Origin: Tanytarsus gracilentus | Taxonomy: Eukaryota > Arthropoda > Insecta > Diptera > Chironomidae | Direction: 5' to 3' | Assembly: GCA_038502055.1 (NCBI GenBank) | Contig: JAXRKN010000045.1 | Coordinates: 3,990,501 to 4,054,500 of the forward strand | DNA: 64,000 nucleotides | Part shown: positions 39,485-49,097 of the stretch, piece after piece | Layout: each line of letters opens with the position of its first letter | Numbering within the stretch: position 1 is the stretch's first letter | Translations under genes and position numbers: made by a program | Notes under the pieces: model-generated | Seen by the model: only the letters and a program-made list of their open reading frames with translations | What the model was told of the DNA's origin: nothing | Database searches by the model: none

Positions 39485-40524
39485 GATTAGATTAGATTAG
39501 ATTAGATTACAGTCAGGTAGCCACTACCGAAGTAGGAAGACGTCCGACGCAACCTCACATGATTGACCCGCGATTCCTCAGAAAAGCGAAGCCTAGTGGG
39601 CTACTTAGGCAAGTATCTACAGTCGATACGAACCACAGGTACGAACACACCCCTGACTGGAGTAAATACAATTAGATAATCATTAGTGAGAACCGATGCC
39701 GGGCAAACACCCTCTATCATCGGCTTTGGTTAATAGGGAATTTTAAAATACCTTTACGGCAATGTTAGTGTGTTAGTGTATTTTTTGTAAGTTTTTGTTT
39801 TCGAATGATTTTTTTTTTGTAGTTTCTAGTGAAACTACGGTTAAGAACAGTCTTGTTTACTGAGCAGATATTACAGTTTCCAACTAATCCAAACCAAATC
39901 AACATTTTATTTGTCTCAAATCACTTAGATAAAAGCCGTGATTCCACCACTACCTTCCTCAACTGAGACTAGTGTACACAGTTGGTGTGTCGAGTCAAAA
40001 TATATGTCCGTTGTCCATTTTAGAACAATCACAAACACAAACCCTCCCTCGAGATCGAAGTGTGCAAATCCCTTAACTCCTATCTATAAATATCCTTTCA
40101 AACAAAATTACAAGTCCCAGGCTGACATTTTTATTTTGAAAATGAAATTTACCCAATTCACTCATCAACAAAAAAACTTCCCCTGTTTAACCTAAACTTC
40201 TTTCAAAATAACTCCACTTCCGTTCCTCAACTGACCCTTACCGGATTTCAGTTGGACCCTGTCACACTTTTACCAAAATAAATTACATTACATTACATTA
40301 CATAGTTACCCATGAAAGTTTTCTTGAAAAATCCTCAATGGACAATTTTTCCAAAACAGACTTCCTTCCTTCCAAATTAAGTGTACTCGAACATTTCCTA
40401 TCACTACCTGTCCTAATCTAACTAACTAGCCACTTTTACCTACTCTAGCACTGCCAAAACCCAATTAATCACCGGAGCAAATAATTTTTGCAACTCACTT
40501 TTTCAACGCACACTTCGATCCTCC
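39485..40524 (-). mobile_element. Non-LTR-type retroelement insertion (non-autonomous)
   Basis: The 1040-base insert lies inside receptor gene D and is flanked by an exact 24-base duplication (39461-39484 and 40525-40548). The left boundary is (GATTA)5 at 39485-39509, which on the minus strand reads as a tandem-pentamer 3' tail, (TAATC)n, after CCTGACTG. A second array, (TTACA)4 at about 40283-40303, follows AAAATAAA on the plus strand. The insert has no reverse transcriptase or transposase frame; its one sizeable open frame (39938-40195) looks spurious. A target-site duplication of this length, a tandem-repeat tail and no terminal inverted repeats fit target-primed reverse transcription, i.e. 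a SINE-like or truncated LINE copy. Orientation is inferred from the tail and is not certain. Confidence 0.75.
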
Positions 40525-40548
40525 TCAAAAACTTTTCAGATGTTTGTA
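40525..40548. repeat. Right copy of the 24-base target-site duplication
   Basis: It matches 39461-39484 exactly and joins directly to intact receptor D coding sequence on its right side. With the left copy it delimits the 1040-base insertion. Confidence 0.92.
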
Positions 40549-41664
40549 TGACAATAAAAATTGGAATCATCAAAATCACTGACCACACTGATCCTCCGAT
40601 ATCAAAAACTTTATAAGCTCCAAAGTCTTTAAACACTGATCGAACCAAATAATATAAGTGAAAAGTCAAACTTACAAATAAAAACGCAAAAACTGATAAA
40701 AGTTGCATGGTTAGAAACTTTTGAATGTCCTTGGATATTTTAAAGAGTTTTTTGTAAAGATTGATGTAGTTGAAAATTTCAAATGAACTCAATCTGAACT
40801 TAATTGACATCCTATTTGTCATTAAATCAATTCGATCTCGAAACCCTATTGCAGCGCATACGAATTGAAAGACAATTCCAGTGATCATGTAATGGGGAGT
40901 AGTGTAGCAGACGAACGAAACGACATAAGAAATTGACCATGAAAAACCGAAGAAGAAAAATGTACAAATTGAAACGAAAATTTCTATTAAAAGTAATCCA
41001 TAAATATGAATGGCGGATGTTCTTTGATGTTGCTTAAAATTCACATAGAAATTCAAAGTTTTTGCCTGGAAAAATTAAAATTCTGTGAAAATAATCCTTA
41101 AAAATTGAAAATTTTACCTCTTCGTCAAATTCGTGAAAAAGTTTTAATATATTTAAAATTTGATTTCGAAATCTGAACTGATAAATCATTGAAACCAAAA
41201 TTGCGGCAGGTCCACTTATGCCCGAAAATTTATAAATCAACGCCAACAGCAATGATTCCTCTAATTCTTTCTCTTCTTGACTTATCAAAACCCCGAATAT
41301 TATAATTATGAATGAGAAAGAAATCAAAAATTGAATTTTATCGAAAAAATTTATCCGCAATTTTCCTTCACTTCGAACTCCATCAAATGATGGAAGAAAA
41401 ATCCCAAGAAATTTGAGTAAAATGTAAAGTGGTGCAATTGAAGTGTAGACATTTTGTTGAGAATTTTTTGAAAACATCTTAACCGCTTTAAACACACACG
41501 TAGACTGTAAAAGTTTTAATTTATGAATTTGTCAATTAATCTAATTGAATTGATGTAATTTACTCACATTTTCTTAATTGAACTTAATTATATGCCACAA
41601 GTACATTTTTTATTGCGTGGATGAAAATTATGACTTTATTTAAATCGTCTGAAGTCGGCTGAAA

Positions 41665-42913
41665 TTAAAATTCAGTTGAATTAGCTGATATTGATAAAGA
41701 AGGCATTGAGACATCAAATTGAATTGTGATAATGATGAACATTGTGCTGCTTGATAGGCACTGAAAAGAAATTAAATTAAAATAATTAAAGTTTGATTTA
41801 GTGTTTTACCTGTAACCATAACTTCCAATCGATGTCGAAGAAAATAGTTTTAAGTTGCAACTTTGACTCGTTAATTGAATTTGTGAAAAGCTTTAATTCT
41901 TTTGCGAGATGATTCGAGACTCTTTTAGAACACAAAATTTCATGACAAATTTCTTTGAATTTTTTTCCTTCTTTAAAAATATTTTCAGCCGTCCAACATG
42001 GCACTGCTATTAAGTAGATGAACACAAATGACCACATGACGTTGAGGAAAATCATAAAAAGTCTGTTTGTTTTTGTTGAAGATTTTAACATCAATCGAAC
42101 GACTGTGTAGATCATGAAAGTTTGCGTAATGAAAAGCCAAAGTAAAACTGGAATCAAGAGAGGTGCAAGATGATCGTTAATGCTCTCAACTATTTTCACC
42201 AACTTTTTATAAAGTTGGACGTGAAATTGAACTTCATTTGAATTTTTTATAATATTTTCGTTCACTCTTTTGAAACGTTCACAGCAAAACATCGCTGCGA
42301 TAGAAAATTCAAAAATAAATCCAATTGCATAAAAGTAACCCCAAGCAAATGAAAAAGTCATCATCACATCAATCGGAACATTTCTATACATTAATGTCAG
42401 TAATGGAACTATTCCAAAAAGAAAACTCATTAATACGAAAGGTATTGAGATATGTTGAAGGACCATCCATTTAGCTTTCGTATGATTTAAATGTAAAATT
42501 TTAGCCTAAAATGGAGGAAAATCTTCATCATATTTTTTTCAATTCAGTAGTTTTCAACTCACCCTTTCGTCAAACTCGCAAAATAGTTTTAAAATATTAA
42601 AAATATTCGAAAACCTCCATTGATATGCCATTGTCATTAGGGCTGTAAAAAGTCCCATTTTAGCGCATGTCTCCCACGCGCTCACAAGCAATATCGAAGA
42701 TGTTGTGTAAAAATGATTTTCCCTAATTAAATTCAACACAAGGAGAAAAATCAAGAGCAAAATTGCAATTATAAAAATAATTTTATCAATCAGTTTCACC
42801 CGAAGCTGTCCATTTTGCTTGTCAAACGATGGTGAATAAATTCCAAACAATTTTAAATAAATGTAAAGTGGAAAAAATGAGCTGTAAATATTTTCTGTCT
42901 TTTTCAAGAACAT
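41665..42913 (-). CDS. Gustatory receptor-like 7TM chemoreceptor E
   Basis: Exons 42563-42913, 41810-42505 and 41665-41760 give about 380 residues. This is the first and most upstream member of the minus-strand array. The N-terminus is NIYSSFFPLYIYLKLFGIY. The pre-terminal loop has diverged (CHEILCSKRV, DWKLWLQ), but the last helix keeps FIIITIQF. The tail ends in SISANSTEF. It shares both intron positions with genes A-D and has an intact frame. The divergently transcribed Snr1 gene starts about 820 bases to its right, so the two genes share an intergenic region. A gustatory neuron receptor channel is the expected role; the ligand is unknown. Confidence 0.82.
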
Positions 42914-43731
42914 TGTTGCACACTAAATGAAATGATTTTATGAAATGTAAGACGTTCAATTTATTTAATTATTACATTAATGCTAATTGCAATTAAATTA
43001 ATAATGATTCAATTCTAACGATTGATTCTCGTGGGTGCACTTCAATGTAAATATTTAAAGATCTCTTTAAAAAAAATAATCATTAAATTAGGAAAATTTT
43101 CAATTATCCTAAAATTAATGTAGAGTGACAATTTAGTGTATTTTCTGTTCGTTATTTTGGAAATTGCCACAAATTTATAGTTTCGTAATCATCTCTTGAA
43201 TGTAATATATATCTAGTTCCGCTTGACCGCTTTCATGACACTTCCATGTGGTTATTGCATAATTTGCAGTTTGCATAAATTTGACATTTCTCAATATTGT
43301 GAATGCTGCTGCTGATAATAACAATGATGGTTTCGAGAATCATAAATTTCAAAAATAAAATATAAAAATATTTACGGAATTTTAACATTGATGAGAGTGA
43401 CGTGTTTGAAATAAAATTTATTGCCGTCGATTGCTTGATTCTATTATCTTATAGTTTATGAAACATTTATGGGATTTTTTGACGGATGCATGATTTTAAT
43501 TAGATTTAAACTAGATAAATCATAATTTAATTTCTGAAATTTTAAAATATTTAATAATTAAATTTTTTAACGGTTTATTTCAAAAAATCATTGCGAGCGC
43601 CATCTTTTGGAAAAATTATGAAAGTTCAACACCAACACAACAACAATAATTTTTTCACAAACACAAAAAGAAAAATATTTTTTTTGAAAAATTTAATAAT
43701 TTTAAGATTTTAAGAAAGTTTTAGTGGCAGA

Positions 43732-45026
43732 ATGGGTTCAAGAACTTATGGAGACAAACCGATTAGCTTCCAGGTTGAAGAGGGTGGTGAATTTTACTGC
43801 ATTGGGTCGGAGGTAAGTTGATAATTATCAAATTTTCTCTTCGGCGTCTATTAAAAAATAGTTTGTTATTATAAAGTGAATTAAATAGTTAAAGTTAATT
43901 TAACTAGTTTATTTATACTAATTTCATACACTTAATAAATATTTAAAAATTTAAAAAACTTCCCAGTCTGATTATAACAAAATTATTATTTTAGGTTGGC
44001 AACTACCTACGGCTATGTCGTGGATCGCTCTACAAAAAATACCCTGGAATGCATCGCAGGACCCTAACGAATGAGGAACGAAAGAAGTTGATGGACAGCA
44101 ACATCAGCCAGCATCTGTTTGCAAGTTCAGTTTCACTTTTGAGAGCAACAGAAGTGCAGGACATAATTGATGGCAATGATGAGAAGTATAAGGCAGTATC
44201 TGTACACTCGTCTGAATCAACATTGCCTCGCGAACGAGAAAAGTCAAAGAAAGCAGCACCATGGATTCCAACTATTCCAAATTCTTCCCATCTCGATGCT
44301 GTTCCACAAGCGACACCAATCAATCGCAATCGTGTCTACAACAAAAAAGTACGAACCTTTCCAATGTGCTTTGATGACACCGATCCAACGGGTATTTTTG
44401 AAAATTCAACTCAAAGTGAGTGTCTCATTCCGATTCGTCTCGATATGGAGCTCGAAGGTCAAAAGTTGCGTGACACGTTCACTTGGAATAAGAATGAAAG
44501 TCTAATTTCACCCGAACAATTTGCGGAAATTCTCTGCGATGATCTTGATCTGAATCCAGTTCCATTTGTTCCCGCGATTTCAGCCGCCATTCGTCAACAA
44601 ATTGAGGCATATCCGACGGAGACAATTATCGAAGACAATTCCGATACTCGTGTAATTGTAAAATTGAACATTCATGTCGGCAACACATCGTTGGTTGATC
44701 AAATTGAGTGGGATATGTCGGAGAGAGACAATAACCCCGAGGAATTCGCAATCAAACTCTGCGCTGAACTTGGACTGGGCGGGGAGTTTGTGACGGCAAT
44801 TGCTTACTCTATTCGAGGTCAACTCTCGTGGCATCAGCGAACTTATAGCTTCAGTGAATCTCAGCTGTCGACACTGGAAGTTCCATTTCGAGCACCATCT
44901 GATGCTGACACATGGGCGCCATTCCTCGAAACCCTCACCGATGCTGAAATGGAGAAGAAGATTCGTGACCAAGACCGTAATACGAGAAGAATGAGACGTT
45001 TAGCAAACACAACGTCCGGATGGTAG
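43732..45026 (+). CDS. Snr1: SNF5/INI1 (SMARCB1) subunit of SWI/SNF (Brahma) remodeller
   Basis: Two exons, 43732-43812 and 43995-45026, encode 370 residues, the usual length for SMARCB1 orthologs. The N-terminus (MGSRTYGDKPISFQVEEGG) and the following winged-helix-like region (NYLRLCRGSLYKKYPGM, then RRTLTNEERKK) are highly conserved. The SNF5 core holds two related repeats: about residues 170-235, beginning IPIRLDMELEGQKLRD, and about 245-310, beginning VIVKLNIHVGNTSL. A basic C-terminal helix (KKIRDQDRNTRRMRRLA) follows, the segment known to contact the nucleosome acidic patch. It is a nuclear core subunit of BAP/PBAP complexes. One residue to note is Cys in RLCRGS where many orthologs have Phe. 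AATAAA signals lie shortly after the stop. The assignment is secure. Confidence 0.97.
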
Positions 45027-45688
45027 ATAATTACATTTTCTGACTTATCGAAACCGTTTAATTGACAATTTATAACTCTGATGTCGTCAAGACACTCAAT
45101 AAAATTAAGTGAAATAATAAACTAAGTAAATTTTGTCTCGACCTATCGATTATGGGTTTTTTCTCAGCATCAGTCGGAAATATCAAAAATTAAAGCTGTA
45201 CAAAAAATTTCGCAAAAAAAGCTTAAAAACTATTTAGCTCCGAAGCCATTTAAATTTTTAATTTTTCGCTTCGAATTTTCTTTTCAAATGTATTTCATCG
45301 TGTCATATTTCAGTCTATTACTTTCCCGACTTAAGCCGTAAACTATATTTTATGTATTACTCCTCATCACCTCATAGATAAGAAAAGAAAAAGGGGTGCT
45401 GTCAAAAAAATTGTTGTTTCTAAAAACGTTTTTCACAATCACATTTCCGTTTTATGTCCATTAACGGTGTTAAATTTTTATTTAATTTCTTTTCAATTAA
45501 TATTATTTAAATTGCAGCATTTTATACTTGATTTTCGCTCTGTAAACATTTTTTTTGCCAGCGACGTTTCAAGTTTCACGATTTTTTTCGTGTCGTATTT
45601 TTCTAAAATCAACTCGACACTCTCATAAAGTTCTCTCCAGTGAGTTTTTGAAGCTCAAACAAAGCAAGCATTTGTTATTTACTCAATA
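45027..45688. other. Snr1 3' flank and spacer before the tetraspanin-like gene
   Basis: Polyadenylation-type AATAAA motifs occur near 45100 and 45114. TATCGATT near 45146 resembles the DRE core (TATCGATA) common in promoters of insect housekeeping genes and may belong to the next gene. No coding sequence is seen. Confidence 0.45.
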
Positions 45689-46519
45689 ATGAGCCGGTCA
45701 CTTTTTTCTGTGCTCGTTTTCATCCTCGAAGTAATTACTTCCGTGTGCATTTTATTTGCAGGATACGCAATTGTTAAAGGTCTACACGAAAGTGAAATTA
45801 GTTATTTCGCGACATTTCTGTTATCATTTTGTGTCGCAATAAATTCATCGCTTTGGATCAATGAATATTTCGTAAAGCGCGACAAGTTGATAAGAACATC
45901 GATAGTTGTTGATTCAACATTGATCGTTATCATCGTCACTCTTTTCACGGCGTGTCAGCTTTTTGTGAAAGAAATTAGTGTTTTTCTAATAAACGACATC
46001 GAGATACTGCGAATCGAAAACACTTTTGGCGCTTATAAGTTTCTTTTAAATCAGCTGGAAATTTTTGTTGGCTGCTGTCGCGTGCCATCATTGGTGAGTT
46101 TTGTTAATTATGAAAGTTCATCTAAAAAGCTCAGTAGCTATTTTATCATGGTTAAGGAAGCTTAAGTAGAGTCATTCAGTTATTTGATGTCTTTTCGAGG
46201 CGATTGCATTAAATTTACAATATGCATTGAAAAAATCACATCTCTCTCTCTCTCTCTCTCTCACTTCGTTGATGACTTTAATATTTCTAATCTATAGATG
46301 AACTATGGATCAACAGACATAAGATTTTGCTGCAAACCGAACGGTTTAGAATGCGAGAACTTCGAACTTTCATGTGATAACCTTAGCATTGGAAGTGCCA
46401 TCGTTTTAATGCCTCTTTGTGTTCTTCTAACGATTAAACTTTATGGAAGTCTGAAAAAATTCAAAGAGAATATACAAGAAAATTTAAACTATGAAAAACT
46501 AAATAAAATTAAAAATTAG
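45689..46519 (+). CDS. Four-helix tetraspanin-like membrane protein
   Basis: Two exons, 45689-46093 and 46298-46519, encode 208 residues. Four hydrophobic segments are clear: about residues 5-28, 38-58, 71-93 and 168-188. Between helices 3 and 4 lies a loop of about 70 residues with six Cys (GCC, FCC and two single Cys), a Cys pattern like the large extracellular loop of tetraspanins. The family's CCG signature is replaced by CCR, the first extracellular loop is very short, and the protein is smaller than the usual 220-280 residues. It is therefore either a divergent tetraspanin or an unrelated four-helix protein. Inference: an organiser of membrane microdomains at the cell surface. The intron carries an 11-unit TC array ahead of the acceptor. 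Confidence 0.6.
46241..46262 (+). repeat. (TC)11 microsatellite in an intron
   Basis: Eleven TC units lie 35 bases before the acceptor at 46297, inside the intron of the tetraspanin-like gene. The array could add to the polypyrimidine tract, but it is most simply a microsatellite. Confidence 0.9.
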
Positions 46520-46568
46520 TAAAATTGAAAAAGTGAGCATGATCGAATATTTTGAAACTTGTTGCATT

Positions 46569-46690
46569 TAGATTACAGTCAGTAAGGCTTGAATTACTCC
46601 TAGATTTTCCTAAGGCGTGGCCATGTCAGTTAATGTTGATTCCTCCTTTTCGCCTGTTCGTATAAAGTTACTGCAAACAATTACCGGTAA
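46569..46690. repeat. Possible short relic of the same retroelement family
   Basis: The 14-mer TAGATTACAGTCAG at the start of this block also begins the insert in receptor gene D, directly after its GATTA units. In both places GATTCCTC follows at the same offset of 67 bases from GATTACAG. The bases between are not visibly similar, so this is either a strongly diverged 3' fragment or a coincidence. It lies in the spacer between two genes. Confidence 0.35.
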
Positions 46691-46806
46691 AATAAAAAAT
46701 CTTATTTAAATTTTTAAAAAAAATAAATTCCATTCCTTGCGAGTTACGTTTCCATAACGACTTAATTTTATTATTTTACCAAATTTTAGCAAGATCACGT
46801 AAAAAA

Positions 46807-47499
46807 ATGAATATCGATTACAAAAAGCCAATTTTTTATCAGCAAAGTGATTACAGAACGTCCCAATCACGTGGTCATCGATTTCTGTTATCAAACGATC
46901 GAAATTTCATACCGATACCGATACGCTCGCATCCATCGTGCGTGGATTATAGGCCAAAAAGTGAGAGTGCAAAAGAATTTCAATGGAAAATTAATCAATA
47001 TCGAAATTCACGAGAGGAACTTGCACCAGCTCTCGATCGAGTTCGATATATTCATCAATTTAGCGATGAAGTAAAAGCCTCTGAAATTAAGCCCTTAAAT
47101 TATTGTGGTAAACTTGAGAGTAACAGGCTAATTTTTTATGATCTCCCGAAAGATTTTAAATTAACGCCACCATTTATTCCACCGCCAATCGAGCACATCT
47201 GGAAGGAAACTCATTTTACAAATACTCCCGGCTATTATCCACTCCTCGATGGACTCGTCTCAACGACCGAAATTGATTATCACCAGCACAAAAATTACAT
47301 TGACGCTCGAACAAAATTAATCCCACGCGTTGAGCTTCCGTTTAAGTCCAATATCGCACAGTATCCTTTGTGCAGCAGAAAAACTGATGCTGGAATTATT
47401 CGAGATGCGTCAAAATTTAAAACACCCACGTTTGATAGAATCACAATTACGAGAGTGCCATATCGAGGACTAAAAAGCGAGAAAATGGAACATTTTTAA
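46807..47499 (+). CDS. Unrecognised single-exon protein, 230 residues
   Basis: An uninterrupted reading frame runs from 46807 to a stop at 47497-47499. Its base composition and codon use are richer in G+C than the flanks, and its residue content is balanced, unlike spurious frames here. The protein is soluble, with no signal peptide or membrane helix, and is rich in Pro, Tyr, His and basic residues. It contains short proline-bounded motifs such as PPFIPPPIEHIWKETHF, NTPGYYPLLDG and ITRVPYRGL. Such extended Pro/Tyr-rich, intron-poor proteins are common among axonemal and sperm microtubule inner proteins; that is a weak analogy, not an identification. It sits between the tetraspanin-like gene and nsl1 on the same strand. 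I am confident it is coding; its function is unknown. Confidence 0.75.
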   Translation: MNIDYKKPIFYQQSDYRTSQSRGHRFLLSNDRNFIPIPIRSHPSCVDYRPKSESAKEFQWKINQYRNSREELAPALDRVRYIHQFSDEVKASEIKPLNYCGKLESNRLIFYDLPKDFKLTPPFIPPPIEHIWKETHFTNTPGYYPLLDGLVSTTEIDYHQHKNYIDARTKLIPRVELPFKSNIAQYPLCSRKTDAGIIRDASKFKTPTFDRITITRVPYRGLKSEKMEHF

Positions 47500-49097
47500 A
47501 ATTTATATTTTAAAGAAATTTTGAATAAATTCGCACGTGCGTGAGCATAAATTTTCAGACTCCTCACAGAAAAAAACCGTTTAACACCACGTTTTTAAAC
47601 TATCATAAGCAAAAGCGACATTATCGCTATGCGGTGAGAAAACTTTTAACTAATTTTTCAGGGGAAAATTCATTTTTTGTTTTGGAAAGTTTAAAGCAAA
47701 ACTTTTGCAAGATTTCTTTAAATCTCTTTAATTCTCGCAAAATCTTCAGTATGACCGCTGAAAATTGTAAGTTTATCATCTCATTGATATCATTTGACAG
47801 AAGTGAGAGTCCATCAGGCGAAGTTAAACGAAAATTTAGCAATTATAAATTTTGGGTTAATTTCAAAACAAAAGATTTAAATTTTAATTTTAAAAGAGGC
47901 TTTTAAGCTTTTAATGATTATTTAAAAGAATAACGCTTGGTAAATAGCATAAAGATCTTGATAGAGTAGTAACTAAGGGTCAATTTAGAAAATTATAAAA
48001 TTTTCACAGGATTGTCAAAAAACCGTTAAATAAAAATTCAAAAAGTGAGCGCGCGACATCTCGCGGAAAAAAATAAGGCAAAACAAAGAAAACTTAAAAA
48101 CTTCTAAAAAGTCAACAATCAGCGCAGCCTCAAAAACTTTAAAGAATTTTAATTAAAACTTAAGAAATTTCAAATAATTTCGTACAAAACTCGCGTAAAA
48201 GTAATCGAGTTCAAATAGCTTTTAAAGATTTTCAAATTTTTTGCGCGTTTCATGTGTGAGAGAGACGCAAAAGAGAGCGGGGCGTGTTACAGTGAATTAG
48301 AGAGAACAACCATTGAAAAAAAGCGACGTTCTGGAGTTTATAAGAATCTTTTTTAATTAATTTAATGTTGTTTCAAGCCAATTTAGCGCATAAAAGTTAT
48401 CGCTATCGTTCGCTAAGCACCGAAGTCATCGGCTAAATCCAAAATATCGACTCGAAACTGCGGAAATGTAAGAAAATTCAGAGACAATTGATTTTTTTTC
48501 AAGCATCGTGAAACTAACACTAACGCACGTCTCAAAGTAGTGGCAAAGCCTCTAAATTCTTTCCGTCCGCGAGCAAAAAAAAGTTTAAAAAAATTACATC
48601 AGAGCAACTGAAATGTACATGGAAGAGTTTAATGCAGAATTGAGTGTTAAATTTGTGAAAAGTTATGGCAAAGTGAGAGCGCAAAAGTGATAACCAAAAA
48701 AAAGTTCCCAAATTCCTACAAAAAAAATTCCCTCGCGTGTGTGTGAAAAATACATAATTATTGCTGCAAGTCCACTTAAATCGAATTTAATTAAACAACA
48801 AGTGCGTTGTGAGTGATTAGGCGCTCAATTTTAGCCCTTCGAGCGTGAATTTCGTGAAAAGCTGTGAAAATTTCCACATACGTTTCTATGCGCTCGATAG
48901 CATTTTCATAATCAGCATAGATTCCAAAAAAAATCTTTTCACGTTGCATAAACGGCTCATCTTTTTTTTAAAAAGCATCTTTAAATTGCAACAGTCTCAA
49001 TCACACACACACACACACACGCACACTCTACTTTTAATCGCGGCAAAGTGATATTAATTGTATACATTTTAATAATTCGGTGTAAAATTGCTTCTAG
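47500..49097. other. Spacer and likely 5' non-coding region of nsl1
   Basis: No convincing coding exon is seen. The 5' exon(s) of nsl1 should lie here: possible donors include GTAAGA near 48468 and GTGAG near 48674, and GAGA-rich motifs occur near 48260-48310. A CA-repeat runs from about 49002 to 49026. A palindromic CGCACGTGCG (47532-47541) contains an E-box core. The open frame at 47541-47906 is of AT-driven composition and is not called. Confidence 0.45.

Larger units (their letters stand above)
39005..41495 (-). pseudogene. Gustatory receptor-like gene D, exon 2 split by a 1-kb insertion
   Basis: The exons are 41118-41495, 39294-41065 (including the insertion) and 39005-39109. The N-terminus (NVYTSIAPLYILLKFLGIF) and the downstream block (IDVGYEILCGQRIL, DWKLIFK) match the paralogs. 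Exon 2 is interrupted after IQTSEKFL by 1040 bases of foreign DNA at 39485-40524. Read through, the frame enters the insert and stops after about 15 codons. The exon 2 halves contain no other stops or frameshifts, so the insertion looks recent. Exon 3 is also unusual: its last helix ends FVIITYSITSQYE, with Tyr in place of Phe in the QF motif and about four extra residues relative to the paralogs. The intended start may be the internal Met at 41477. Unless the insert is spliced out, this allele is null. Confidence 0.85.

Noticed and set aside
39938..40195. 85-codon open frame inside the receptor D insertion as a transposon protein
   Set aside because: It contains no reverse transcriptase, endonuclease or Cys-His motif and is too short to support a product.
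34447..42913. Reading the array as odorant receptors (7tm_6)
   Set aside because: The C-terminal helix ends in the QF motif after a hydrophobic stretch, with the short final exon typical of gustatory receptors. An odorant-receptor reading is not excluded but is less supported.
47541..47906. 121-codon open frame between the orphan gene and nsl1
   Set aside because: Phe/Lys/Asn/Ser-rich, AT-driven and without similarity to known proteins. More likely 3' or intergenic sequence.
49002..49026. CA-repeat near the nsl1 5' end as a regulatory element
   Set aside because: A simple microsatellite with one interruption; nothing in the sequence ties it to regulation.
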